Below the pieces are notes generated by a model. The model did not search any database and was not told where the DNA came from. It saw only the letters and a program-made list of their open reading frames with translations. Positions 55,933-64,000 of a stretch of 64,000 nucleotides of DNA are shown here, in pieces (the first letter of the stretch is position 1; each line of letters begins with the position of its first letter). Location: positions 62,001-126,000 of the forward strand of contig JAFARC010000066.1 of assembly GCA_019245755.1 (NCBI GenBank), given 5' to 3'. The translations under genes and the position numbers were made by a program. This stretch comes from Mycobacteriaceae bacterium. GTDB taxonomy: Bacteria; Actinomycetota; Actinomycetes; Mycobacteriales; Mycobacteriaceae.

Positions 55933-56952
55933 GTGCGTGCCAAAGAACCTGTCGTGACAGGGACCAGGAAGTTGTTCGCCGCGATCGCTTCGGCGGGGTT
56001 GGCGTCGTGCGGCGCATTGGCCGCGGCGGGGGTGAGCTGGGCGGATCCGTCCCCGCCGCCGCAGCCGATCGACGCCGTGCAGGCGCCCGCGATGGCCGCG
56101 ATGCAGCAGTTGGGTCCGGCGGTTCAGCAGGCCGCCGCCAACCCGTCGAGCGCCGCGTCGCTGCTGATGGCCGCCGCGTCGGCGTTCGCCGGAAACTCCG
56201 CGGCGCCCGACGCGTCCAAGCAGGTCGCGTCGTCGGTGAGCCAGTTCGTCCAGCCGGCCGGCGCCCTGACCCAGCTTCTGCCCGCGGGAGCCAGCCTGCC
56301 CGGACCCGGCAGCCCTCCGCCGGAGGCGCACGTGCCGGCTCCCGGGGCCATTCCGGGAACCGATGCGCACCTGCCGCTCGGGATAGATCCCGCCCATGCC
56401 GTCGGGCCGGCGCCTGAGGCGGCACCCGCGGCCGCACCCGCACCGGCGCCCGGTGCCGCGCCCGACCCACCTCCCTCGCCGGCGACGGCCCCGCCGGCGG
56501 CTTCTGGCGCCGCGGCCGCCCCGGCGGCGGCCTTCGGCCCCGATAGTCCGCCCACCCAGGAGTTCATGTATCCGTCCATCGGCAACGGCTGCCTCAAGGA
56601 CGGCGGCAACTCGCTCGCCACCGCGATCTCGGTGGCCGGGCCCGCGCCCATCCCGAAGCCGGGACCCGCGAAGGGCCAGACGGCCTACGTGTTCACCGCG
56701 GTCGGCACAGCGGCGCCCGCCCCGGAGCAGAAGCTGCCGCTGAACGTCACCTGGGTGAACCTGACCACCGGCAAATCCGGCAGCGCGACGCTGAAGCCCA
56801 ATCCGGACATCAACCCGAACGGCCCCACCACCCTGGTGGCCATCGCCGATACCGGGTCGGGCAGCATCATGTCGACGATCTTCGGTCAGGTCACGACCGT
56901 CGACAAGCAGTGCACATTCATGCCGACCATTGGCTCGACGGTCGTCCCGTAG
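55933..56952 (+). CDS. Secreted Ala/Pro-rich protein (Rv1157c-like)
   Basis: 339 residues, GTG start. Signal peptide (LFAAIASAGLASCGALAAAGVSWA), followed by a helical Ala-rich part (AAMQQLGPAVQQAAANPSSAAS), a Pro/Ala low-complexity region at about 150-205, and a C-terminal beta-type domain (about 205-339: TQEFMYPSIGNGCLKDGGNSLATAISVAGPA, TWVNLTTGKSGSATLKP, GQVTTVDKQCTFMPTIGSTVVP) with two Cys probably forming a disulfide. No known activity. Divergent from pimE with 138 bp between the starts. M. tuberculosis has two Ala/Pro-rich genes here (Rv1158c, Rv1157c); only one is present. Confidence 0.85.
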   Translation: MRAKEPVVTGTRKLFAAIASAGLASCGALAAAGVSWADPSPPPQPIDAVQAPAMAAMQQLGPAVQQAAANPSSAASLLMAAASAFAGNSAAPDASKQVASSVSQFVQPAGALTQLLPAGASLPGPGSPPPEAHVPAPGAIPGTDAHLPLGIDPAHAVGPAPEAAPAAAPAPAPGAAPDPPPSPATAPPAASGAAAAPAAAFGPDSPPTQEFMYPSIGNGCLKDGGNSLATAISVAGPAPIPKPGPAKGQTAYVFTAVGTAAPAPEQKLPLNVTWVNLTTGKSGSATLKPNPDINPNGPTTLVAIADTGSGSIMSTIFGQVTTVDKQCTFMPTIGSTVVP

Positions 56953-57027
56953 TTTGCTCAAGGTGGGGTTGCGCACGTCCACAACGGCGTGTGGCGTGCA
57001 CGATCCTCGCGCTCGGCGCAAACGGAA

Positions 57028-57174
57028 TCAGTAGGCCATGAAAAGGATTGCGTCGCGGTCGTAGTCGCGGCCGGGGTGCGCTTCGGCGAGGTGCGCCTGC
57101 GCCTTCTCGACCAGGTCGTCCTCGTTCTGGCCGACGATCGCCTCGCCGCACGGGCAATTCAGGTGTGTCTTCAT
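57028..57174 (-). CDS. Small DUF1059-type protein, 48 residues
   Basis: Read directly: starts MKTHLNCPCGEAIVGQNEDD and ends HPGRDYDRDAILFMAY. The CPCG pair and acidic/helical body, with LVEKAQAHLAEAHP, are typical of DUF1059 proteins, which are small and uncharacterised. ATG overlaps the stop of the HhH-GPD gene (ATGA), so it is coupled to it. Confidence 0.88.
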   Translation of the reverse strand: MKTHLNCPCGEAIVGQNEDDLVEKAQAHLAEAHPGRDYDRDAILFMAY

Positions 57175-57746
57175 TTCGCCGCCTTCGCTTTGGCTTTCAT
57201 CTGCTTCTTGACCGCCCGCACCTTCTCCAGCGATGCGGCGTCGACGATATCGGCCACTGACATGTGGGTGCCGGCCTTGCCGTACTCGCCTGCCGCCGCC
57301 CGCCAGCCTTTCGCGGTCACACCGTACTGCTTGCCCAGCAGCGCCAGGAAGATGCGAGCCTTCTGGTCGCCGAAGCCGGGCAGCGACTTGAGCCGTCGCA
57401 GCACCTCCGCGCCGTCGGGGTTGCCCGCTGTCCACAGCGCCGCCGCGTCGCCGTCGTAGCGGTCGATGATCTCGCGGGCCAGCGTCTGGATGCGTTTGGC
57501 CATCGATCCCGGAAACCGGTGTATGGCAGGGCGTTCGGCACACAGCGCGGCGAACTTGTCCGGGTCGTGGTCGGCGATCACGTGCGCGTCGATGCCGCCG
57601 ATCCGGTCGGCGATCTTCTTGGGTCCAGCGAACGCCGTCTCCATCGGCACCTGCTGGTCGAGCAGCATGCCGATCAGCAGGGCCAGCGGGTTGTCGTCCA
57701 GTAGCGCGTCGGCCGCGGGATCCTGGACAAGCTGCAGTTTTGCCAC
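57171..57746 (-). CDS. HhH-GPD-fold protein (Rv1156-like)
   Basis: 191 residues. Similar to HhH-GPD base-excision glycosylases in LIGMLLDQQVPMETAFAGPKKIADRIGG and the helix-hairpin-helix VLRRLKSLPGFGDQKARIFLALLGKQYG. The expected catalytic Asp/Lys of Nth/MutY is not obvious, so enzyme activity is unproven. C-terminus is Lys/Ala-rich (KKQMKAKAKAAK). Coupled to the DUF1059 gene; divergent from the MFS gene 48 bp away. Equals Rv1156. Confidence 0.85.
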   Translation of the reverse strand: MAKLQLVQDPAADALLDDNPLALLIGMLLDQQVPMETAFAGPKKIADRIGGIDAHVIADHDPDKFAALCAERPAIHRFPGSMAKRIQTLAREIIDRYDGDAAALWTAGNPDGAEVLRRLKSLPGFGDQKARIFLALLGKQYGVTAKGWRAAAGEYGKAGTHMSVADIVDAASLEKVRAVKKQMKAKAKAAK

Positions 57747-57794
57747 CGGCTCAGTCTAGAACCGCCGCGCACGGGCGCGTCAGTACCATGAACT

Positions 57795-58997
57795 GTGCTG
57801 AATAGCCGGCGGTCGAGGCTCGCCTTCCCGCTGCTGGCATACGCATTCACCGCAATCATGATCGGCACCACCCTGCCGACCCCGATGTACGCCCTGTACT
57901 CGGCGGACATGCACTTCTCGGTGCTGACGACGACCGTGGTGTTCGCCACCTATGCCGGCGGCGTGCTGGCCGCGCTGGTGGTGATGGGAAGCTGGTCGGA
58001 CGCGGTCGGCAGGCGCCCGGTGTTGCTGCTCGGCGCGATGTTCGCGTTGGCGAGTGCGATCGTGTTCCTGGTCGCCGACACGGTCGGCCTGCTGCTGGTC
58101 GGCAGGGCGCTGTCCGGGCTGTCGGCGGGCGTGTACACCGGCACCGCAACCGCCGCGGTCATCGAGGCGGCGGCACCGGCGTGGCGTGGGCGGGCAGCCG
58201 CGGTCGCGACGATCGCCAACATCGGCGGGCTGGGCCTCGGGCCGCTGATCGCCGGTCTGCTGGTGCAGTATGCGCCGGACCCGCTGCAGTTGTCGTTCAT
58301 CCTGCACATCGCGCTGATGGTGCTGGCCATAGCGGCTGTCGTGATCGCGCCGGAGACGTCGGAGCGCCGCGGCAGTATCGGTTTTCAGCGGCTCTCGGTG
58401 CCGGCCGAGGTGCGAAGTGTCTTCGTGACGGCGTCCACCGCCGCGTTCGCCGGGTTCGCCGTCACCGGCCTGTTCACCGCCGTCGCGCCGTCGTTCATCG
58501 CGGGTGTGATCGGCATCGGCAACCACGCCGTTGCGGGGGCGATCGCCTGCTCGATTTTCGCCGCCTCAGCGGCCGCCCAGGTGCTGGCCGGCAGAATGCA
58601 GCCACCGCGGGCGCTGGCGGTGGGCTGCGCGGTGCTCGTGGTTGGGATGGTGATCATCGCGGTGTCGCTTCACGTTTCGAGCCTGGCGCTGCTGATCGCC
58701 GGCGCCGTGATGGCCGGTGTGGGCCAGGGCGTCAGCTTCAGCCGCGGCCTGGCCGCGGTCGCCGAGCGAACGCCGCCGGACCGCCGCGCCGAGGTCAGCT
58801 CAACGTACTTCGTGATCGCCTACGTCGCGATTTCGCTACCGGTTGTCGGGGAGGGCCTGGCCGCCGAGGTGTGGGGGCTGCGCACCGCGGGCATCGTGTT
58901 CGCGCTCGCGGTGTCGGCGCTGGCCGTGCTCTGCCTGGCCGCGATTCTGGTAGAGGACAGACACCTCAGCCAGAGGCACAAACTCAGGGTTGGCTGA
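57795..58997 (+). CDS. Major facilitator superfamily transporter
   Basis: 400 residues, GTG start, about twelve helices. Signature loop between helices 2 and 3, GSWSDAVGRRPVLLLGAM, and the second-half counterpart; also LLLVGRALSGLSAGVYTGTATAAVIEAAAP and GVGQGVSFSRGLAAVAERTPPDRRAEVSSTYFV. Likely an exporter of the drug:proton antiporter type; substrate unknown. It converges on modA, overlapping its stop by 14 bp. I do not recall this gene at the locus in M. tuberculosis. Confidence 0.88.
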   Translation: MLNSRRSRLAFPLLAYAFTAIMIGTTLPTPMYALYSADMHFSVLTTTVVFATYAGGVLAALVVMGSWSDAVGRRPVLLLGAMFALASAIVFLVADTVGLLLVGRALSGLSAGVYTGTATAAVIEAAAPAWRGRAAAVATIANIGGLGLGPLIAGLLVQYAPDPLQLSFILHIALMVLAIAAVVIAPETSERRGSIGFQRLSVPAEVRSVFVTASTAAFAGFAVTGLFTAVAPSFIAGVIGIGNHAVAGAIACSIFAASAAAQVLAGRMQPPRALAVGCAVLVVGMVIIAVSLHVSSLALLIAGAVMAGVGQGVSFSRGLAAVAERTPPDRRAEVSSTYFVIAYVAISLPVVGEGLAAEVWGLRTAGIVFALAVSALAVLCLAAILVEDRHLSQRHKLRVG

Positions 58998-59763
58998 ACC
59001 CGCCACTGCGCAGGATCGCCCGCCCGGAGTCTCCGGTGACCAGTTTCATGAAGTTGGTCGCCAACCTGACCTGCTGGGAATCCTTCATCAGCGCGATCGA
59101 GTACGTGTTGGCTGCCTCGGCGGCTTCCGGAAAGTTGAACCAGGAGATGTTGTCGCCGGCGTTGAGCGCGTCGCTGGTGTAGACCACCCCGGCGTCCACC
59201 TGCCCGTCGGTCACGTTCTTGACGATGTCGATGGTGGTGGAGTCCTCGGCCGCCGGGTGAAGGGCAATCCCGGTCTTCTGTTCGATGCGCTGCATTCCCG
59301 TCGCGCAGGTGCTGGGACGCCCGCACACCGCGACCCGCAGCCCGGGCCGGTTGAGGTCGGCGAAGGACCCGATCTTCTTGGGATTGCCGGGGGCCACCGC
59401 GATGGCCAGCTTGTTCGACGCGAAGTTGACCGGGTCTCCGGCCACCAGGCCGGCCCGGGTGACGGTGGCCATGTCGGGAAGGTCACCCGCGGCGAACACG
59501 TCGGCGTTGGCGCCGTCGGTCAGCTGGGCGGCCAGCTCCGCGGAGCCGGCGAAGATGAATTCCACCGATGTGCCGGGGTTGTCGGCCTTGAACTGCTTAC
59601 CGATTTCGCTGAAGCTCTTGATCAGCGACGACGACGCGAACACCGTGATCGACGTGGTGGGCTGCTTGTGCGAGCCGCAGCCGGCCACGGCGGCGACAGC
59701 CACGGCGGCGGCAAGCACTGCGCCTGTTGCCATCGCCCGGTGAGATTGGCTGCTCATCGACAT
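58984..59763 (-). CDS. modA: ModA-type molybdate-binding lipoprotein
   Basis: 259 residues. Lipobox VAGCGSHKQP after a short hydrophobic stretch. Family: SITVFASSSLIKSFSEIGKQF, FAGSAELAAQLTDGANADVFAAGD, NKLAIAVAPGNPKK, and TDGQVDAGVVYTSDAL. Binds molybdate/tungstate for an ABC importer. No modB or modC is next to it here, whereas M. tuberculosis has modA-modB-modC (Rv1857-1859) elsewhere, so this is either a lone receptor or a second copy. Substrate by family only. Confidence 0.85.
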   Translation of the reverse strand: MSMSSQSHRAMATGAVLAAAVAVAAVAGCGSHKQPTTSITVFASSSLIKSFSEIGKQFKADNPGTSVEFIFAGSAELAAQLTDGANADVFAAGDLPDMATVTRAGLVAGDPVNFASNKLAIAVAPGNPKKIGSFADLNRPGLRVAVCGRPSTCATGMQRIEQKTGIALHPAAEDSTTIDIVKNVTDGQVDAGVVYTSDALNAGDNISWFNFPEAAEAANTYSIALMKDSQQVRLATNFMKLVTGDSGRAILRSGGFSQP

Positions 59764-59823
59764 CGACTCTAGTCACCGGAGGTCATCGGGCCCGGATGCC
59801 GCTCCGGCCGGTTGTCATCCGGC

Positions 59824-59997
59824 CTACCCGCTCTTGCGGCGGAACTCCCGGCGGTGCTCGGCGGGGCCGTGCGCGCGCGGCTGCTTGGCGCCGCCGTCCT
59901 TGTGGTCGGCGGTGCCCGACGACCGCGCCTTTTTGCGTTCCAACGCTTCGCGGAACCGTCGCTTGGTGTCGTCGTCGGCGTGCTGTGACTCGGCCAT
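59824..59997 (-). CDS. Small DUF5302 protein, 57 residues
   Basis: Read directly: begins MAESQHADDDTKRRFREALE and ends GPAEHRREFRRKSG. Highly charged, Lys/Arg/His-rich, no membrane segment. Matches the small DUF5302 proteins of actinobacteria; role unknown. Below usual length filters. It is downstream of the Rv1155-like FDOR gene and points the same way; gap 15 bp. Confidence 0.85.
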   Translation of the reverse strand: MAESQHADDDTKRRFREALERKKARSSGTADHKDGGAKQPRAHGPAEHRREFRRKSG

Positions 59998-60012
59998 GTC
60001 CGCAGCGTAGCC

Positions 60013-61035
<1,023 letters not shown>

Positions 61036-61039
<4 letters not shown>

Positions 61040-61860
61040 CGAAGACCGACGCGACGGCCCTGCGGGGGGTCTCCGAAACGGCGCTGTTGACGCTGCGGTC
61101 CCGGGCGAACGAAGCCCGGCGCCCCGACGCGATCATCGATGACCCGATGGCGATCGAGTTGATGGATTCCATCCACTACGATTTCGCCAAGTTCGGCATT
61201 CCCAGTCGCCAGGACATCGCGTTACGCGCGCTGGCGTTCGACCGGAGCACCCGCCGGTACCTGGCCGCCCACCCGTCGGCGACGGTGGTCGCGCTGGCAG
61301 AGGGGTTGCAGACCAGCTTCTACCGGCTCGACGCTGCCGGTGTCGGTCACCGATTTCGGTGGCTGACCGTGGATCTGCCACCGATCGCCGAATTGCGGCA
61401 ACGGTTGCTGCCGCCCTCGCCGCGGGTTTCGCTGTGCGCGCAGTCCGCGCTGGATTTTAGCTGGATGGACCGGGTCGACCCCGCCGACGGGGTGTTGGTC
61501 ACCGCCGAGGGCGTGCTGATGTACCTGCAGCGTGACGAGGCACTCAGCCTGATCAGCGAATGCGCTGCCCGCTTCCCCGGCGGCCAGATGATGTTCGACC
61601 TGCCGCCGCCGTGGTTCGCCGCGCTGCTGCGCCGCGGCCTGCGGACTTCGCTGCGGTATAAGGCGCCGCCGATGCCGTTCACGATGTCGGTGGGCGAGCT
61701 CGCCGACCTCGTCGACAGTGTGCCGGGCATCCGGGCGGTGCACGACCTGCCGCTGCCGCGGGGCCGCGGATCGCTGTTCAACGTGCTGCTGTGGTCGGCG
61801 CAGCGGCTGCCGGTGTTCGACGCGGTGCGCCCGGCGCTGACGCTGCTCGAGTTCGGTTAG
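61036..61860 (+). CDS. LCM-type SAM-dependent methyltransferase
   Basis: 274 residues, ATG in an ATGA overlap with DUF1697. Leucine carboxyl methyltransferase-like fold: [79 protein letters not shown], and [21 protein letters not shown]. It differs from the TIGR00027 member at 50 kb; the start is of the O-methyltransferase-like group. Acceptor unknown. Its stop overlaps the GntR stop by 4 bp, convergent. Confidence 0.85.
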
Positions 61861-62222
61861 CCGAACGCCGCCTTCACGTACCGCAGCGCCTCGGCCTCGT
61901 CGATGCCCAGCCCGCGGGCGGTGTCGGCGTAGGACCGGGCGGCGGCGGCCATCGTGACATCGGCGGGGTCCTGGCGGGCCACGAAAGTGCCGAATCGGCC
62001 GCGGGTTTCCAGGATGTCGGCCGCCTCCAGCTCGCGGTAGGCGCGGGCCACGGTGTTGACGGCCAGGCCCAGCCGCCGGGCCAGTTCCCGGACCGTCGGC
62101 AGCCGCGCTCCGGCCGCCAGCTTCCCGCTGCGAACGCCGGCGATGATCTGGGTTCTCAATTGGTCGAAGAGCGGCGTCGCCGCTTGCGGGTCCACCCGGA
62201 CCCAGTCCCCCAACTCGGACAT
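61857..62222 (-). CDS. GntR-family regulator, YtrA subfamily (Rv1152-like)
   Basis: 121 residues. Winged-helix domain: [69 protein letters not shown], with a short C-terminal helical tail ([12 protein letters not shown]) as in YtrA-type regulators. The usual partners are ABC genes, not present here. Divergent from the sirtuin gene with 56 bp between the starts. Equals Rv1152. Confidence 0.92.
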   Translation of the reverse strand: MSELGDWVRVDPQAATPLFDQLRTQIIAGVRSGKLAAGARLPTVRELARRLGLAVNTVARAYRELEAADILETRGRFGTFVARQDPADVTMAAAARSYADTARGLGIDEAEALRYVKAAFG

Positions 62223-62278
62223 CCGCTCAGTATCGCGCAGACGACCGCCCGCGCACCCGGCAGACTAGTTTGGGATGC

Positions 62279-62992
62279 GTGCGTGTAACGGTGCTCAGCG
62301 GGGCTGGGATGTCCGCCGAGAGCGGGGTCGAGACGTTTCGCGATGCTCAGACCGGGCTGTGGGAGACGTTTGACCCCGAGGAATTGGCCAGCCCGCGAGC
62401 ATGGCGCCGGCAACCCGGCGTGGTGTGGGCGTGGTACATGTGGCGCTATCACCTGGTCCGGTCCGTCGAGCCGAACGCGGGGCACCGTGCTGTCGCCGAT
62501 TGGCAGCGCCGCGTGGACGTGCGGGTGGTCACGCAGAATATCGACAATCTGCACGAGCGTGCGGGCAGCCAACGGGTAGCCCATCTGCATGGGAGCCTGT
62601 TTGAATTTCGTTGTTCGCGTTGCGGTTCGCGGTACCACGGCGAGCTGGCCGAGATGGCCGAGCCGATCGGGGCGCTGGAGCCGCCGCGGTGCGCGTGCGG
62701 CGGCACGATCCGCCCGGGGGTGGTGTGGTTCGGTGAGCCGCTGCCCGACGAGCCGTGGCAGCAGGCGGTCGAGGCGGTGGCCGGCGCCGACGTGCTGATC
62801 GTGGTCGGCACGTCCGGGATCGTCTACCCGGCGGCTGGGCTGCCGTCCGCGGCACTGGCCCAGGGTATCCCGGTCGTGGAGGTCAACCCGGACAGCACGC
62901 CGCTGTCGAGCAGTGCGACCGCGACGGTGCGCGACACCGCGGCGCGGGCGTTGCCCGGGTTGCTGGAGCGGCTCGACGACCTGATCGACTAA
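62279..62992 (+). CDS. cobB: NAD-dependent sirtuin, class III deacylase (Rv1151c-like)
   Basis: 237 residues from GTG 62279, the length of Rv1151c. Sir2 core: [34 protein letters not shown], catalytic His104 in HLHGSLFEF, zinc Cys in [10 protein letters not shown] and [15 protein letters not shown] and [13 protein letters not shown]. Tyr53 and Arg56 (YMWR) form the YxxR pocket of desuccinylase-type sirtuins such as CobB and SIRT5. Removes acetyl and succinyl groups from protein lysines. The divergent GntR may regulate it. Confidence 0.94.
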   Translation: MRVTVLSGAGMSAESGVETFRDAQTGLWETFDPEELASPRAWRRQPGVVWAWYMWRYHLVRSVEPNAGHRAVADWQRRVDVRVVTQNIDNLHERAGSQRVAHLHGSLFEFRCSRCGSRYHGELAEMAEPIGALEPPRCACGGTIRPGVVWFGEPLPDEPWQQAVEAVAGADVLIVVGTSGIVYPAAGLPSAALAQGIPVVEVNPDSTPLSSSATATVRDTAARALPGLLERLDDLID

Positions 62993-63696
62993 CAGCCATC
63001 CGAACGCTTTTCGTCGAGGCGCATCAGCAGGCCGAGGGTGTCTTCTGGGCTGGTGTCGTATCCGATGATGCCGCAGGCGATCTGACCGCAGCACACCGCG
63101 CGCAGCACCCGGTCGGCGAACACCTCGACATCACCCCACGGCAGATAGGGCTTGGCGATCAGCAGGGCCGCCACGCCGTGCGCGGCGCTCCACAGTTCCA
63201 GCGCCACCCGGGTGGTGTCCCCGTGGGCGTAGCTGCCGTCGTCCATCATCGCCTGCACCCCGGCGCGCATATGCGTGAACGCCGAACTGGCCAGCGTGAT
63301 GTCGACGTCGCTGCCGGGGCGGCCCTCGCCCATCGTCGCGATCCGGTACAGTGCCGGTGTCTGCAGCGCGAAGCGCACGTACGCCAGGCCTTGCGCGCGC
63401 AGTACTTCCAGCGTCGTTCTGCAGCCCGCCGCGGCGCGCTGCATCTCCTCGTCGAGGCGCTCGAAGTAGCGGGCGCACACGGCGTCCAGCAACGCGTCCT
63501 TGTCGGCGAAGTGCAGATATATCGACGGGGGTGTCACCCCGACCCGTTGCGCCACCGACCGGATCGAGACCGCTTTCGCGTGGCCGGTTTCCAGCAGCAA
63601 TTCCGTTGCCGCGTCGAGTATCTCGTCACGCAGTTGCTCCCCCGCTCCGCGCGGGGCGCGGCGTCGACGCGGGCTTTCCACCGGGCTCGTCGACAC
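62989..63696 (-). CDS. TetR-family regulator next to mmpL
   Basis: 235 residues from GTG 63696, one base after the mmpL stop codon, so coupled to the transporter gene. HTH (about 20-65): [53 protein letters not shown]-terminal domain has two adjacent Cys ([10 protein letters not shown]) and an Ala/Leu-rich helix set ([15 protein letters not shown]). Could regulate the mmpL gene. Stop overlaps the sirtuin stop by 4 bp, convergent. Start chosen over 63738 by the overlap with mmpL. Confidence 0.9.
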   Translation of the reverse strand: MSTSPVESPRRRRAPRGAGEQLRDEILDAATELLLETGHAKAVSIRSVAQRVGVTPPSIYLHFADKDALLDAVCARYFERLDEEMQRAAAGCRTTLEVLRAQGLAYVRFALQTPALYRIATMGEGRPGSDVDITLASSAFTHMRAGVQAMMDDGSYAHGDTTRVALELWSAAHGVAALLIAKPYLPWGDVEVFADRVLRAVCCGQIACGIIGYDTSPEDTLGLLMRLDEKRSDGC

Positions 63697-63697
63697 C

Positions 63698-64000
63698 TTA
63701 GTCGGCGTTCGCCGCGGCCATCTCCGGCTGTGCACCACCGGATACGCCTGGGGCCGAGGGCAATTCCCGCAGTCCGAACCGGCGGTGCAGGCGCGCCAGC
63801 GGCGCTGGCGCCCACCAGTTCGCGCGGCCGAGCACGTGCATGAACGCGGGCACCAGCAGCATTCGCACGAGTGTGGCGTCGACCAGCACCGCCACGGTGA
63901 GCCCGAGGCCGAACATTCGCATGAACGACACCTGCGCGGCGATCAGCGCGGCGAACGAGATCGACATCAGCAGCGCCGCAGCGGTGATCACCCGACCGGT
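63698..64000 (-). CDS. C-terminus of an MmpL-family RND transporter (5' end beyond window)
   Basis: About 101 residues, open to the window end: ...TGRVITAAALLMSISFAALIAAQ, MRMFGLGLTVAVLVDATLVRMLLVPAFMHVLGRANWW and APLARLHRRFGLRELP. This is the last two transmembrane helices of an MmpL protein, whose members export lipids or siderophores across the inner membrane. The end NWW and the place next to Rv1151c-type genes hint at an MmpL13-like member, but the sequence shown does not decide. Confidence 0.88.
   Translation of the reverse strand, partial: TGRVITAAALLMSISFAALIAAQVSFMRMFGLGLTVAVLVDATLVRMLLVPAFMHVLGRANWWAPAPLARLHRRFGLRELPSAPGVSGGAQPEMAAANAD

Overview
The window is chromosomal DNA of a Mycobacterium: high G+C, strong G/C third-position bias, many GTG starts, 4-bp stop/start overlaps, and mycobacterial hallmark genes (mshB, pimE, gpgS, fbiC, glgM, lpqW, lpqY). 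Gene order from the left edge to about 63 kb follows the M. tuberculosis segment Rv1235 to Rv1151c, read in reverse orientation. It is not M. tuberculosis: I see no PE/PPE or esx genes where that species has PE14, PE12, PE13/PPE18, the fdxC-fbiC interval lacks fadH and TB8.4, and there are added genes including an MspA-like porin. I do not assign a species.

Region 1 (1-18.5 kb): the lpqY end of the trehalose-recycling ABC transporter operon, a stress-type membrane protein, two tandem DUF4190 proteins, a CitE-like CoA-ester lyase, a secreted transglycosylase-like protein and mrp; then the envelope-stress block tatB-htrA-rseA-sigE; then an O-methyltransferase, a TetR repressor with its two-component ABC exporter, a CocE-type hydrolase, and glgC divergent from glgM.

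Region 2 (18.5-36 kb): DUF3117 protein, tagA, DivIVA-like protein, gpgS-folP2, fadD6, LOG-type phosphoribohydrolase, a large P-loop/tetratricopeptide-like protein, dapE divergent from dapD, fadD36 divergent from a NUDIX gene, the proline catabolic pair pruA-pruB with its PucR-type regulator, dapC and fdxC.

Region 3 (36-46 kb): a STAS protein, fbiC, then an accessory stretch of about 4 kb (39.7-43.2 kb) with a cysteine-peptidase-like protein of unknown role, about 1 kb of apparently decayed DNA, a divergent MspA-like porin and a small secreted four-cysteine protein. The core resumes with a newly noted 36-residue W-containing ORF, the Rv1171-like membrane protein, mshB (mycothiol) and lpqW (PIM/LAM).

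Region 4 (46-64 kb): typA, a zinc-ribbon membrane protein, MarR, a block of accessory genes (methyltransferase, N-terminally truncated TetR, secreted HNH-like protein, signal-less periplasmic-binding-like protein, Asp-nucleophile hydrolase), then mutT2, a pterin dehydratase, pimE, an Ala/Pro-rich secreted protein, an HhH-GPD protein, MFS transporter, lone modA, an F420-type flavin/deazaflavin oxidoreductase, a second LCM-type methyltransferase, GntR, a class III sirtuin, TetR and the 3' end of an mmpL gene cut by the window edge.

No rRNA, tRNA, CRISPR array or insertion sequence was recognised. Functional themes are cell-envelope biogenesis and stress, glucan/glycan precursor synthesis, lysine/DAP synthesis, proline catabolism and F420/mycothiol redox chemistry. 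The most distinctive non-core content is the fbiC-mshB island, the truncated TetR, and the 36-residue gene.
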